A stretch of 64,000 bases of DNA from Taurinivorans muris (GCF_025232395.1 NZ_CP065938.1:1054001-1118000), one strand, 5' to 3'; positions 1 to 9,464 are shown, numbered from the stretch's first letter. Program-made: numbers and translations. Notes: generated by a model not told the origin, from the sequence alone.

Positions 1-1
1 G

Positions 2-82
2 GCTAAGGAGCCGAAACCCCGACTTTTACCCGATTTCATTCTTTTACAGCAAGAAGCTGACGCTCCCGCCCCTAAAGAGTGA
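2..82 (+). CDS. C-terminal end of an unidentified protein (partial)
   Basis: An open frame enters from the left edge and ends at a TGA at 80-82. It gives 26 residues that begin AKEPKPRLLPDF and end with an Ala/Pro-rich tail, ADAPAPKE. The gene converges on the nucleotidyltransferase-like gene with only 30 bases between the stop codons and no obvious terminator hairpin. The fragment is too short to assign a function. That it is a real gene end is inferred from the open frame and convergent spacing. Confidence 0.4.
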   Translation, partial: AKEPKPRLLPDFILLQQEADAPAPKE

Positions 83-112
83 AACTGAAACTGTCCGAAT
101 TTTAAAAAAGTA

Positions 113-1441
113 TCAATCAGGGATTTTATCCATATTTTCAATAACAAAACGGATAGCTTCTTCCGTATTTTTCACTTCGCCGATAACCTGCGCGTTAAGC
201 AAGGCTTCGCGAAGTCTGCCGACTTTCGGACCGGGAGCAAGATTGGTGTATTCCATAATTTCATTGCCGTTGAGCAGCGGTTCACGCATGGACAGCGGTG
301 TTGTGCCGCGTTCCATAAACTTGATATTATGGTTGAAGTTTGTATAATTTCCGTTAGGAATAGCTTTAATTTGAGCCCGCGCAAGCTCGATGAGCCGTTC
401 CTGATGAGGAAGTTCCAAGAATTTTTGCATGCCTCTGTCCGTCATCATGGACTGAAAACGGATTTGATTGCCGATAATCGCACAAATCGTATCAATATCA
501 TCAGACTCAAAATGCATGCGGTATAAGATTTTACGGGTTATTTTCGCCCCTATTCTATGAAATTGCGTAAAATACCAACGGTCGTCAACCCTTTCCGCCG
601 CATAGGCTTTTCCGATAGCGTGGAATAAGACCGCCACAGCTCCGACCCAATCATAGTGCAGCAATTCTTCCGGATAATATTTTAAACAGCGTATGGTAAA
701 ATCAAAAACACTTTCTTCATCGTTTGTTTTTTTATTGGTATGTTGTTTCACCGCAGTCAGCGCGCCAAGTTCCGGAATAATTCCGTGCAGGATAGAACTT
801 TCTTTCAATAATTCAAAAAAGCGCCACATGGATTCCGCCGAAACCAGACGCCACTCTTCAACAAAAGCATGCCCGGAAATATAATTGACGATATTGCTTG
901 CATTTTTCACAATAGCAACCCATGTATTCGGGTCTATGGGCAAATCATAGTTTGCAGCAAAGCGCAGAGCCCTGATAGCAAGCACGTAATTTTTGTTCAG
1001 CGTCAAATGAGGAATGCCCTGCAATTTTATATAACCGCATGAAAAATCAGCAAAAACTTCATCAGAGCGCATGAAATTTTCCGTGCTTACAACAGCTTCA
1101 TACAGTTCCGGATTATACTTTTTGAGCTGGGTTACCATACGTTGTGTAAAAAACTTGCGTAAAGCCTCGGGGTGCGCATCAGCAGAGCAGTTGATAGGAT
1201 AAAAGCGGAATATGCAGCCGGATTCCCCTTTTAAAACCGCAAGTTCGCCCGGCTCTTCGGATTCATCAAGATTGGGGAAAAGTTTTTGCAATGTTTCCGC
1301 ATCAACATCACAGGCAATGGAAAATTCCTGAATATTTAAAAGTGCATTAATTTCATTCTGCAATGCCGTATTAATTAAATATGCATCATAACCGTTTCTC
1401 AATATTGTTTTGCAAATCGCTTTTGATTCACTCATTGGCAT
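113..1441 (-). CDS. tRNA nucleotidyltransferase / poly(A) polymerase-like HD protein with degenerate catalytic site
   Basis: A 442-residue protein with the architecture of the class II CCA-adding/poly(A) polymerase family. It has an N-terminal nucleotidyltransferase-like part, a helical RNA-binding part (ALRFAANYDLPID, like the family's ALRF-A signature) and a C-terminal HD-like part (FHAIGK). The head region usually carrying the GG and DxD catalytic motifs reads NGYDAYLIN and FSIACDVDAETLQKLFP. The second aligns with the family's D-x-D-A-T-x-A stretch but lacks the paired metal-binding aspartates, so catalysis is doubtful. The ATG at 1441 is preferred over an upstream in-frame GTG because AGAGG lies 8 bases before it. 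It may be a non-catalytic paralogue of the true CCA enzyme. Confidence 0.7.
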   Translation of the reverse strand: MPMSESKAICKTILRNGYDAYLINTALQNEINALLNIQEFSIACDVDAETLQKLFPNLDESEEPGELAVLKGESGCIFRFYPINCSADAHPEALRKFFTQRMVTQLKKYNPELYEAVVSTENFMRSDEVFADFSCGYIKLQGIPHLTLNKNYVLAIRALRFAANYDLPIDPNTWVAIVKNASNIVNYISGHAFVEEWRLVSAESMWRFFELLKESSILHGIIPELGALTAVKQHTNKKTNDEESVFDFTIRCLKYYPEELLHYDWVGAVAVLFHAIGKAYAAERVDDRWYFTQFHRIGAKITRKILYRMHFESDDIDTICAIIGNQIRFQSMMTDRGMQKFLELPHQERLIELARAQIKAIPNGNYTNFNHNIKFMERGTTPLSMREPLLNGNEIMEYTNLAPGPKVGRLREALLNAQVIGEVKNTEEAIRFVIENMDKIPD

Positions 1442-1592
1442 AAAACACACCTCTGCAAGGAATATGTAATTTTATATCATGGCGTTTCTTCAAAAACAAG
1501 TGAAAACATAAATTATTTTAACTTTTCTCCTCTGGCTTTTTTTTTCATTTTGGAATATACTGTCGGCGTTATAATTCTTATACGGAGCAATT

Positions 1593-2435
1593 ATGATTTT
1601 AGCAGATATTCATACCCATACGAACTATTTCCACGGCAAAAACACTGTTCAGGAAATGTATAACGCCGCTGTCGACAGCAACTTGCAATACTATGGATTT
1701 TCCGAACATACCCCACTTCCGGAAGGATTTTCCTGCCTTCTTTACCAAGAGGGGGATATGAATATTGCATTTGAAAATTATGTGAACGACGTCTTACTCC
1801 TTAAGGAAAAAACCGCTGATTACAATAAAGAAAATCTTTGTCAAATTCCGGAAGTCCTGCTGGGCATGGAGTTGGATTTCACCCCGCAGTATCCGGATTA
1901 CATGGACACCCTTATAAAAAAATATCCTTTTGATTATGTAATCGGCACCATCCACTTTGTCGGGGAACAAAACATCGGACTTTGGAACGCCGAAGACGCC
2001 AGCCTTGAGGAAAAATACGCTTTTTTTGAAGAATACTACGATTATATGATAAAACTGGCAGCATACGGAAAAACCGATATCATCGCCCATCCCGATTTTG
2101 TAAAAATACACTGCATAGACAGTTTCCATGCATGGTTAAAAACAAAACGCGCCGATGAATGTTTACATGAAACCTGCAAAGCCGTAAAAAAATCAGGCAT
2201 GGTTTTGGAAGTTTCCACAGGCGGGCTGAAAAAAGCCTGCGAAGAAATACATCCTTCACCCAAAATTTTAGAAATTGCAGCAAGTTACGCTATTCCTATC
2301 AGCTTCGCTTCCGACACTCACAATATCAATACCGTGGCGTATAAATTTGAAGAACTGGCTCATTTTGCACGCCAATTCGGCTATAAGGAACATACCGTTT
2401 TTATTAACCGCCAGCCTATCCAATTAGCGTTTTAA
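1593..2435 (+). CDS. hisK: PHP-domain phosphatase, histidinol-phosphatase (HisK/HisJ) type
   Basis: A 280-residue PHP-superfamily metal-dependent phosphoesterase. Metal ligands expected for the family are visible: DIHTHT at residues 4-9, SEHT near 38, GMELDF near 91, GTIHF near 115, AHPD near 158 and SDTHN near 253. The length matches HisJ/HisK histidinol phosphatases, which remove phosphate from histidinol phosphate in histidine synthesis. No other his genes are nearby, so another small phosphate ester is possible. The stop codon overlaps the start of the next gene (TAATG), implying translational coupling with the membrane phosphoesterase. Confidence 0.75.
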   Translation: MILADIHTHTNYFHGKNTVQEMYNAAVDSNLQYYGFSEHTPLPEGFSCLLYQEGDMNIAFENYVNDVLLLKEKTADYNKENLCQIPEVLLGMELDFTPQYPDYMDTLIKKYPFDYVIGTIHFVGEQNIGLWNAEDASLEEKYAFFEEYYDYMIKLAAYGKTDIIAHPDFVKIHCIDSFHAWLKTKRADECLHETCKAVKKSGMVLEVSTGGLKKACEEIHPSPKILEIAASYAIPISFASDTHNINTVAYKFEELAHFARQFGYKEHTVFINRQPIQLAF

Positions 2436-3580
2436 TGATTTTTCAATTTCTTGTTCCCATATCTCTTGCGGTTTGTATCGTCTTTGCATGGGGGGCGTAT
2501 ACCCTGCCCTTTTCCTCCAAAGGGAAATGTTTTTTCTTTGCGCTTAATGTATTTGGTTTAGCCTATATCATTCCCATCGGACCTTTTCTCGACCCCGCAC
2601 GCTATTTGCCCTATCCGCTTGTTCTCGGTTTGGCATTGCTCAGCGCATTCGCCTTTTTTTACTTTTGGATAAAAATAATGCAAATAGGCATTGCAATAGT
2701 TTTATTCATTATTTCAATATGGTATAAAAAAACAAAGTCAATCCGGAATGCCGCTTTCACATCCTGCAAGGTCAATATCCTCCTTATTTCAATCTGTCTT
2801 ATTACCGCCCCTTACAGCGTCTATGAAACGACCAAAGTTCCGCGCGTGAAACATGTGACGCTGAAGTATGAAACGCTTCCGGAAGAATTGGAAAATTATA
2901 CGATAGCGCTGCTCACAGATACGCATACCGGCTTGATTTTCCAAGAAAAATGGCAGGAAAATATTGTGCGGAAAATAATGGAAGCCAAGCCTCAATTAAT
3001 TGTCCATACGGGCGATATAGGCGATGTCAAACCGCAAGACATAAAAAAACACCTTGCCCCGCTCAAAAACCTTTCCGCTCCTGACGGAGTATACTATGTT
3101 TTCGGCAATCACGAAAACTACCATACGCTTGCATACTGGCAAAATTTTTTCAAAGAAAACAATCTCAATGTCTTGGAAAATGAAGCCATTCAAATCCATG
3201 AATATTTATCCCTTACCGGGGCGAGCCCGCGCCTGCGGAATTTTCCCGCTGACACGGCAGAACCGCTGAAAACCATTCCTACTCAAGGATTTAAAATATT
3301 TTTGGACCATTATCCGGCCAGCTTCAGAAAAACAGCTCCCCACATCGATTTGCAGCTTTCCGGGCATACGCACGGCGGAACAGTTTTTTTCCTCGCCCCT
3401 GTCGTCAAAAAATTCAATGCAGGCTTTGTAAGCGGAATATATGAACAAAACAAGGCGAAACTTTATGTCAGCAGCGGCACAGGAATTTGGACGTACACCG
3501 CCTTCAGGCTTTTTGTCCCCAGCGAAATCACGCTCATCCACTTGACAGGAAAAAACAATAGGGGTCACGAAAACCGATAA
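2435..3580 (+). CDS. Membrane-anchored metallophosphoesterase (YaeI/YkuE type)
   Basis: A 381-residue protein with four hydrophobic segments in roughly the first 130 residues, followed by a calcineurin-like phosphoesterase domain. Domain motifs are LLTDTHTG (family D-x-H), HTGDIGD (GD), FGNHENYH (GNHE) and LSGHTHGG (GHTHGG), in canonical order. Relatives hydrolyse phosphodiesters or lipid-linked phosphates at the membrane. It overlaps the upstream PHP phosphatase by one base, so the two are probably translated together. The substrate cannot be told from sequence. Confidence 0.8.
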   Translation: MIFQFLVPISLAVCIVFAWGAYTLPFSSKGKCFFFALNVFGLAYIIPIGPFLDPARYLPYPLVLGLALLSAFAFFYFWIKIMQIGIAIVLFIISIWYKKTKSIRNAAFTSCKVNILLISICLITAPYSVYETTKVPRVKHVTLKYETLPEELENYTIALLTDTHTGLIFQEKWQENIVRKIMEAKPQLIVHTGDIGDVKPQDIKKHLAPLKNLSAPDGVYYVFGNHENYHTLAYWQNFFKENNLNVLENEAIQIHEYLSLTGASPRLRNFPADTAEPLKTIPTQGFKIFLDHYPASFRKTAPHIDLQLSGHTHGGTVFFLAPVVKKFNAGFVSGIYEQNKAKLYVSSGTGIWTYTAFRLFVPSEITLIHLTGKNNRGHENR

Positions 3581-3731
3581 GCGACCGATTTTTTTTTCAA
3601 AACACGGCTTCCTGCAACCGCAGTTTAATGGCGAATAGCGATTGGTCTATTCTCAAGCAAATATCCGATAAAAACTGTTGATTTCATCCAATTTGCAATA
3701 CTTACGGCAAACAGGAAAGGAAAAATATCAA

Positions 3732-4178
3732 ATGGAATTTGTAAAAATTATTGACAACGATAAAACAAAATACATGGATTTGCTGCTTATCGCGGACGAA
3801 CAAGCGGATATGATAGAAAAATATTTGTACCGGGGGGAAATGTTCGCTTTACGCGATGATAACGAAATAAAAGCGGTCTGCATTGTCACGCAGGAACAAT
3901 CCGGCATTTATGAGATTAAGAACATTGCCGTTGTCCCCCTGTACCAGCGAAAAGGATACGGGCGAAAACTCATCTCGTTCATTGCCGATTACTGCAAAAA
4001 TGGCGCGGAATTATACGTCGGCACAGGCGATACCCCTGCGACACTCCATTTCTACGAAAAATGCGGTTTTGAAAAATCCCACGTTGTCAAAAACTTTTTT
4101 ACGGACAATTACGACCACCCCATATACGAAAACGGACAACAGCTAATAGATATGATTTATTTGAAAAGAAAACTGTAA
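3732..4178 (+). CDS. GNAT-family N-acetyltransferase
   Basis: A 148-residue acetyl-CoA-dependent acetyltransferase. The acetyl-CoA binding motif A is clear (NIAVVPLYQRKGYGRKLI, with the Q/R-x-x-G-x-G/A loop), followed by the family motif B region TLHFYEKCGFEKS. The ATG at 3732 was chosen because AGGAAAGG lies just upstream; a more upstream in-frame start has no such site. The acceptor is unknown. The gene stands alone between the phosphoesterase and a 550-base intergenic stretch. Confidence 0.75.
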   Translation: MEFVKIIDNDKTKYMDLLLIADEQADMIEKYLYRGEMFALRDDNEIKAVCIVTQEQSGIYEIKNIAVVPLYQRKGYGRKLISFIADYCKNGAELYVGTGDTPATLHFYEKCGFEKSHVVKNFFTDNYDHPIYENGQQLIDMIYLKRKL

Positions 4179-4724
4179 AGCATACCTCCCGACAATAAAT
4201 CAAAAGCATTTCCCGCGGCGGGATAACCATGAATTTTGAATGATAGTGAGGCGTTTTTATGAAAGAACATTCAATAAGATTATAATAACCAATAAAAAAT
4301 ATTCCGATATAGTCCGGGCAAGATATTCGGACAATTCAAATCCCCCTATGCCGGCAATGGTCAGCAAGATACGGCAAACAATCACCCTCGGTAATTCACA
4401 GCATTCCCCGCCGTTGCGGGCGTTTTTCATATTTCCGCCATTTCCTTTTAGCATTCAGCCAATTCTCATTTACTTCTTTTCCCCCATTCTCCTTTCAATT
4501 CCTGCGATAAAAAATGCAAATTTGCATTTACCGTTAGCAATGCGGGTTCAGCGTGACATTTGCGGCTTCCGGCGCATTTTATTTTTTTATCTCCACTTCC
4601 CAAAAATCAATGTGCCCGCTTTAAAGAAAAAAAGGAAAAATTTCTTTTTCCTTTCCTCTTTTCATGCAAAATTCACCTTGTTCTTATTTTAATGCATACA
4701 TCCACACATAACATCAACGGGGCA
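4179..4724. other. 546-base intergenic stretch without a convincing gene
   Basis: Open frames exist on both strands, but they are rich in Phe/Pro/Lys from homopolymer runs and lack ribosome binding sites or recognisable motifs. The only structural element seen is an inverted repeat at 4631-4655 (AAAGGAAAAA paired with TTTTTCCTTT), which could terminate transcription of the NimA-like gene whose stop is at 4725. Confidence 0.5.
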
Positions 4725-5243
4725 TCAATGGGGCTTGGAATTTTTTCCTGTCCAACTTTCAATAATAAGTTCAAGTAAAACAATACCTTGCACATGTTCA
4801 ACATCAAAATATGCATTATAAAGTTCCGTATCCACTGCGCTGGTGTGTTTTTCGTTCTTGTCATAAAAGGAATTATGCTTTGTAACACATTGTAATGCAT
4901 AAATTTTTTCATTCTCATCATCAATAATCCGCATAGTTCCGGTACCGCAAACAGACTCAAAAACCATGGAATAATCGCAAACGCTTTTACCTCTGTAAAT
5001 GCTCACATCTCTTTCAATTTCAAAAGCGACATGAGGATTTTTCATAATCAAATCAAGCTTTTTTCCGCTCTTAGCCACATGAAAATAAAGGGATTTCTTA
5101 TTTCCCTGATGGTCAAAACCATAACAAAGCGGCACAATATAAGGATATTTTTCATCATGGAAAGCCACATGGCAAATACGTGCATTTTGAATAATACGTA
5201 AGATTTCATCTTCGGAAGTGATTTCTTTATCTTTTCTTCTCAT
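4725..5243 (-). CDS. Pyridoxamine 5'-phosphate oxidase-like flavoprotein (NimA-like)
   Basis: A 172-residue split-barrel flavin-binding protein. The segment ICHVAFHDEKYPYIVPLCYGF and the following LYFHVAKSGKKLDLI match the NimA/PNPOx-like fold, in which FMN or heme is bound at a dimer interface. Family members include nitroimidazole-reducing proteins and general flavin reductases; drug resistance cannot be inferred. Two in-frame ATGs lie six bases apart. The inner one (5243) is preferred because AAGGAG is then seven bases away rather than one. Monocistronic. Confidence 0.7.
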   Translation of the reverse strand: MRRKDKEITSEDEILRIIQNARICHVAFHDEKYPYIVPLCYGFDHQGNKKSLYFHVAKSGKKLDLIMKNPHVAFEIERDVSIYRGKSVCDYSMVFESVCGTGTMRIIDDENEKIYALQCVTKHNSFYDKNEKHTSAVDTELYNAYFDVEHVQGIVLLELIIESWTGKNSKPH

Positions 5244-5276
5244 CGGCATACTCCTTATCGGTAAAAATGAGTATAC

Positions 5277-5309
5277 AAAAAAAGCGCCGGAAAAACTAGC
5301 GCTTTTTTT
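5277..5309 (-). terminator. Terminator downstream of thiC
   Basis: An inverted repeat AAAAAAAGCGC...GCGCTTTTTTT lies 24 bases after the thiC stop and is flanked by A and T runs, so it can act on either strand. Confidence 0.8.
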
Positions 5310-5332
5310 ATCATGAGCTTTTAAAATTTATT

Positions 5333-6622
5333 TTAATGCTTGCGTCTGTCGTTCAGCATTTTTACCGCGCAGAACTTGCCGCACATTGCGCAAACTTCTT
5401 CGTCCTTATGCGGAGCGCGGCGGGCGATAACAGCCTGAGGGTCAAGAGCAGCCTTTGTCATTCCGTCCCAATCAAGAGCTTTTCTCGCTTTGTTCATAGC
5501 GTTTTCACGCTCGACAGCATGCTTTCTGCCAAGAGCCAATTCTCCTGCCTGGGCTGCAATCTTGGAAGCGATGACACCTGCCATGACATCATCGACATTA
5601 GGCAATGCCAAGTGCTCCGCCGGCGTTAAATAACAAAGGAAATCAACCCCAGCCTGCACGCCAAGGGCTCCGCCGATAGCGCCTGCGATATGGTCATGTC
5701 CTGCGGCGCTGTCCATTGTAAGCGGTCCGAGCACATAAATGGGAGCATTATAGGTCAGCTGTTTAATAATCTGAATATTGGACGCGATTTGGTGCATGCG
5801 GACGTGTCCGGGACCTTCAATCATAGTTTGCACGCCTGCTTCACGGCTGCGGCGGACAAGCTGTCCAAGGGTTATCGCTTCTTCGATTTGCGCGGCATCG
5901 CCGGCGTCATCGCCGCCGCCGGGACGAAGCGCGTCGCCAAGAGAAATAGTGACGTTATGTTTCAAACAAATTTCCAATAATCTGTCATAATTGACCAAAA
6001 GAGGATTTTCTTTATCGTTGTCAAGCATCCAGCGGGCAAGCATGGAACCGCCGCGGGAAACAATGCCCATGACCCTGCCGTATTTAGGGTCCGTATCATC
6101 GCCGAATTGTGCGCCTTTGCGGGTAATGCCGCAGTGCAAAGTCATATAATCGACGCCTTGTTCGGCTTGCTTTTCAACTTCCTTGAACAGCATTTCAGGG
6201 TCCATGGAAGAAATGGGCATATCCTTGTCCAAAATTTGCTGCCCTACGGCATACATAGGCACGGTTCCGATAGGTTTATGCCAAGAAGCGATCATGGTTC
6301 TACGGATGGAATCCAAATCACCGGAAATGGATAAATCCATAATCGTATCGGCGCCGACTTCAACGCATGCTTTAATTTTATTTTTCTCGGAATCAAGACA
6401 ATGGGTCAACGGAGAAGTTCCGATATTGGCATTTACTTTAACCCGTGCAGGCTGCCCGATCATAATGGGTTCGAGATTAGGGTGGTTCGGATTGCCGAGC
6501 ATGACCATTGTTCCGGCATTGATGCCGGCTTCAAGCTCTTCAACGGATAAACCTTCATACGCAGAAAGGGCTTTCGCGTGTTTGTCAAAAAGAGTTTTCA
6601 ACACTTTGTTTTTAGATAACAT
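5333..6622 (-). CDS. thiC: Phosphomethylpyrimidine synthase ThiC
   Basis: A 429-residue radical SAM enzyme that rearranges aminoimidazole ribotide into hydroxymethylpyrimidine phosphate for thiamine synthesis. It matches the short ThiC type found in many anaerobes, starting directly in the catalytic barrel. Visible motifs include VKVNANIGTSP, LSISGDLDSIRR, MTLHCGITRKG, SLGDALRPGG and EGPGHV. The C-terminal iron-sulfur motif is CAMCGKFC near residues 411-418. It lies directly downstream of a TPP riboswitch and appears monocistronic. Thiamine diphosphate is also the cofactor of Xsc encoded next door. Confidence 0.97.
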   Translation of the reverse strand: MLSKNKVLKTLFDKHAKALSAYEGLSVEELEAGINAGTMVMLGNPNHPNLEPIMIGQPARVKVNANIGTSPLTHCLDSEKNKIKACVEVGADTIMDLSISGDLDSIRRTMIASWHKPIGTVPMYAVGQQILDKDMPISSMDPEMLFKEVEKQAEQGVDYMTLHCGITRKGAQFGDDTDPKYGRVMGIVSRGGSMLARWMLDNDKENPLLVNYDRLLEICLKHNVTISLGDALRPGGGDDAGDAAQIEEAITLGQLVRRSREAGVQTMIEGPGHVRMHQIASNIQIIKQLTYNAPIYVLGPLTMDSAAGHDHIAGAIGGALGVQAGVDFLCYLTPAEHLALPNVDDVMAGVIASKIAAQAGELALGRKHAVERENAMNKARKALDWDGMTKAALDPQAVIARRAPHKDEEVCAMCGKFCAVKMLNDRRKH

Positions 6623-6636
6623 ACTTACTTCCTTTT

Positions 6637-6671
6637 GACGCTATAAAAAAAGCGTCATGAAATTATGACGC
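6637..6671 (-). terminator. Riboswitch expression platform: intrinsic terminator with alternative hairpin
   Basis: Read on the minus strand, GCGTCA and TGACGC form a stem around an 8-base loop, immediately followed by seven T residues. A third copy, GCGTCA, follows about 10 bases later, just ahead of the thiC ribosome binding site AAGGAAG. The middle strand can therefore pair either upstream (terminator) or downstream (alternative stem). Position after the aptamer implies transcriptional control by thiamine diphosphate. Confidence 0.75.
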
Positions 6672-6757
6672 AAGGGAGCTTTCCTACGGCAGAATAACCT
6701 GCGTCAGGTTCAAAGGGTCAGGAAAAATTTCCTATCTCAACCTTTCGGTCCCCCTAG
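6672..6757 (-). promoter_or_regulatory. TPP (THI-box) riboswitch aptamer
   Basis: The minus strand contains the hallmark THI elements in order: a GGGGG closing strand, GGTTGAGATAGG (canonical CTGAGA changed to TTGAGA), ACCCTTTGAACCTGA, GGTTATTCTGCCGTAGG, and CTCCCT to close P1. It directly precedes thiC. Binding of thiamine diphosphate is expected to favour the terminator that follows. Confidence 0.95.
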
Positions 6758-7370
6758 CAACATTTTTTTTATATACCAGTTTGCTTTTGTTAGCAATAAT
6801 TTTTATTTGATACGAGTTTCAAATCAAATTCCATGCTGCATGACTATTTTTATTTTTATAAAAGCATAAAAATACGTATGTTATTATTTGAAATTTAACT
6901 TATCATGCTTTTATAAAATCAAAAATAAATTTTATTCGCATATTAATTATAAAATATTGTATCAATATTCAATACAAATACTATTCATTCAATTTTTTAT
7001 AAATAAAAATAAAAATCAAAAAAAAATAATGCAGTATAATTATATGCAAACATACAAGAAAAAGAGTAGGCAGAAAGTATGTATGAAAATTGATTTTGCA
7101 ATAAAAACCACAAATTTTTCCTTTCAGCCATCCATGAACACAGACATCGTGAGGTTAAACGGAACGGCAGCCGCCCTGCGGACATGGTCAACACACCTTG
7201 CTCTTTCTGTGAACATATCTTTTTTCTGTCACAGCGCCGCAGTGAAATTTTCCTCATATCATCTCTTCTTTTCAGCTATATTTCTTTACGGCGAAACTTT
7301 GGCGCAGCGAAACTGTGACGCCCGCAACCCATTTGATATGAAATGAGAGCTGGCATTAATTCATACGGCG
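6758..7370. other. AT-rich intergenic stretch
   Basis: About 600 bases between the riboswitch and the IS200-end remnant. The part from 6790 to 7080 is extremely AT-rich and must include the thiC promoter. An open frame at 6888-7346 has no ribosome binding site, abnormal composition and no recognisable motif. I see no RNA gene or other feature here. Confidence 0.4.
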
Positions 7371-7511
7371 CCGCCCTCCTTTGATTTGACTGGCAACTCC
7401 AACGGAACATACCAAAATCAGGTTATACTCCCAAAAAAAGACGGGCCCGTATCTAAAAATTTCCGTTCCACCAGCTTAGCCGGTGTTTTTTTTTGAGCTA
7501 AAGCACACAAA
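7371..7511. mobile_element. Decayed right end of an IS200-type element
   Basis: This stretch resembles the right end of the IS200 element at 36.5-37.2 kb. Shared blocks, in the same order, are CTCCTTTGAT, a GAACATACCAAA block, GTATCTAAA, TTCCACCAGCTTAGC, and a T run followed by GAGCTAAAGC and CACAAAAAA. Substitutions and small indels separate the copies, and no transposase frame remains. It sits immediately downstream of the xsc terminator, so an IS200 relative once inserted beside the taurine genes. Confidence 0.75.
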
Positions 7512-7535
7512 AAAGGACACCCTTGCGGGTGTCCT
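7507..7535 (-). terminator. Terminator of xsc
   Basis: The minus strand reads GGACACCCGCAAGGGTGTCC followed by TTTTTT, 43 bases after the xsc stop: a strong rho-independent terminator. Confidence 0.9.
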
Positions 7536-7577
7536 CATATGTTTCGCGAAATCGCTCGCTATAAATCAAATTATGAT

Positions 7578-9335
7578 TTATTTGAAGTTCTTTGCATCCA
7601 AGTGTTCGTACTTTGGCAAGAAACGAGTTGGAAGAGCAAGAGCGTCACGACGGAAAGGAGGAGCAAGTCTCCAGCCGTCTGTCATAATTTCGATAACAGC
7701 AGGACGACGGTTCTTTTGAGCTTCTTCAAGAGCGTTCTTGAGGTCTGCTTGGTTATTTACTTTATAACCGTCAGCACCCATTGCTTCACCGATCTTAGCA
7801 TAAGAATTTGACCAAATATCGGAACCAACAAAACGGTTGTTGTAGAAGTCAATTTGGTTTTTCTTTTCAGCACACCATGCACCGTTGTTGTAAACAGTAG
7901 CGATAACAGGAAGGTTGTATTGAACAGCGGTTGGAACTTCGAACAAGCTCATACCCCAAGCACCGTCACCTGCGATTGAGAGAACGGTATCTTCTGGGCA
8001 AGCGAGTTGAGCACCCAAAGCTGCTTGATAAGCAAAACCAGTGTTACCGAAAGTAAGGGTAGCAATGTGGCGTTTTGGATTTTTGAAGCGGAGGTAGCTG
8101 TTAGCAGTAGAAGAAGTGTTACCGATATCGGTAGTAGCGATAGCGTTTTTGTCGTATACAAATTGACCGACAACTTCCAATGCTTTACGTGGGTGCATAA
8201 GGGTTTCACCGTCACGTGTACCAACAGGTTCGTTAGCGATATCGTTGATTTCGTTGTACCATTGTTCAAGTTCAGCTTTAACCATGTTGTAAACAGGTTG
8301 GAGTTCAGCATCGGTTTTAGCTTTAAGAGCAGCTTGGAGACGTTTGAAGAGTTCTTCGGAAGCGTCTTTAGCATCAGCGCAAAGACCAACTTCAACCGGG
8401 TGGGTTTTTGCGATGTGTTGTGGGTTGATGTCGATTTGAACGATTTTAGCTGATTTCGGGAAATAGTTAATATCGTATTGCGGGAGAGTACCGAAGTAAG
8501 ACAAACGTGTACCGATAGCGAGGATAACGTCAGCTTTTTGGAGTATTCTCATAGCTGCTTTTGAACCCATGTAACCGATAGGACCGGTCCAGAATGGGTC
8601 GTCGCAAGGATATGCGTCGTTGTGGAGATAAGTAGTAGCAACAGGAGCACCCAAGAATTTAGCCATTTCTTGAACTGTTTTTACGCAGTCAGCATCAACA
8701 ACACCGCGGCCTGCAACGATAACGAGGTTTTTAGCGTTTTTGATTACTTCAACAGCATGTGCAAATTGAGCCGGGTTGCCGATACCGCCAGGAGCGACGC
8801 GGTATTGGTGAGGTTTTAAAATTTCTTCTTCAAGTTCACCATAGAAGTAGTCACGAGGAATATCTACGAGAACTGGTCCGCGTTGCGCATAAGCGGTACG
8901 GAAAGCTGTACGCATGATGTCGCCGGCGCGTTTTGGATGAGGAACACGGATAGAAGCTTTAGTAATAGGTTTGAAGAGGTTCCATGTATCACATTCTTGG
9001 AAACCGTCCCAACCGATAGAAACAGAACCAGCACTTGGAGAAATGATAACCATTGGTGTATGAGCCATGTTAGCTGTAGCGACAGCGGTAACAAAGTTTG
9101 TGACACCAGGACCGTTTTGACCGATTACAACACCAGCTTTACCGGTAAGACGGCAGTATGCGTCTTCCATGTGGCCTGCGGTTTGTTCGTGACGAACAGA
9201 AATAAAGTCGATGCCTGCAGCTGGGAAGAGGTCGAGAAGGTCCATATAAGCAGAACCCATAATACCGCCAACGTGGGTTACACCTTCGTTAACAAGTACT
9301 TCAGCCATAGCTTCACTGGGGGTCATTTTAGGCAT
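7578..9335 (-). CDS. xsc: Sulfoacetaldehyde acetyltransferase Xsc
   Basis: A 585-residue thiamine-diphosphate enzyme that converts sulfoacetaldehyde and phosphate to acetyl phosphate and sulfite, the carbon-sulfur bond-cleaving step of taurine breakdown. The N-terminal domain has the catalytic Glu in [13 protein letters not shown]. The cofactor-binding motif begins [11 protein letters not shown] and ends at YNNGAW. Length and the Xsc-like C-terminus ([22 protein letters not shown]) separate it from acetolactate synthase. GGAGG lies 6 bases before the ATG. Codons are strongly biased to GGT/GTT/GCT/CTT compared with neighbours, suggesting very high expression. A -24/-12 promoter lies about 130 bases upstream. 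Confidence 0.95.
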   Translation of the reverse strand: MPKMTPSEAMAEVLVNEGVTHVGGIMGSAYMDLLDLFPAAGIDFISVRHEQTAGHMEDAYCRLTGKAGVVIGQNGPGVTNFVTAVATANMAHTPMVIISPSAGSVSIGWDGFQECDTWNLFKPITKASIRVPHPKRAGDIMRTAFRTAYAQRGPVLVDIPRDYFYGELEEEILKPHQYRVAPGGIGNPAQFAHAVEVIKNAKNLVIVAGRGVVDADCVKTVQEMAKFLGAPVATTYLHNDAYPCDDPFWTGPIGYMGSKAAMRILQKADVILAIGTRLSYFGTLPQYDINYFPKSAKIVQIDINPQHIAKTHPVEVGLCADAKDASEELFKRLQAALKAKTDAELQPVYNMVKAELEQWYNEINDIANEPVGTRDGETLMHPRKALEVVGQFVYDKNAIATTDIGNTSSTANSYLRFKNPKRHIATLTFGNTGFAYQAALGAQLACPEDTVLSIAGDGAWGMSLFEVPTAVQYNLPVIATVYNNGAWCAEKKNQIDFYNNRFVGSDIWSNSYAKIGEAMGADGYKVNNQADLKNALEEAQKNRRPAVIEIMTDGWRLAPPFRRDALALPTRFLPKYEHLDAKNFK

Positions 9336-9464
9336 GATAATCCTCCGAGTAAATACTCTTAGTTAAATGTTAATTGAAAAAATTTCAATACCAATTCTTA
9401 TTTTCATATCAAGAATGATATCATCCATAAAAAATCTAGTCGCATGACTAACTACTTTTTATAT

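Noticed and set aside
4240-4692. Open frame of 150 codons in the gap after the acetyltransferase gene
   Set aside because: Phe/Pro/Lys-rich product from homopolymer runs, no ribosome binding site, no family features; shorter overlapping frames on the other strand are equally unconvincing.
6888-7346. Open frame of 152 codons between thiC and xsc
   Set aside because: First half is translated AT-rich spacer, no ribosome binding site, no recognisable domain.
7578-9335. Acetolactate synthase as alternative identity for xsc
   Set aside because: The C-terminal domain, length and genetic context with tpa, ald and a TRAP importer fit Xsc; no ilv genes are nearby.
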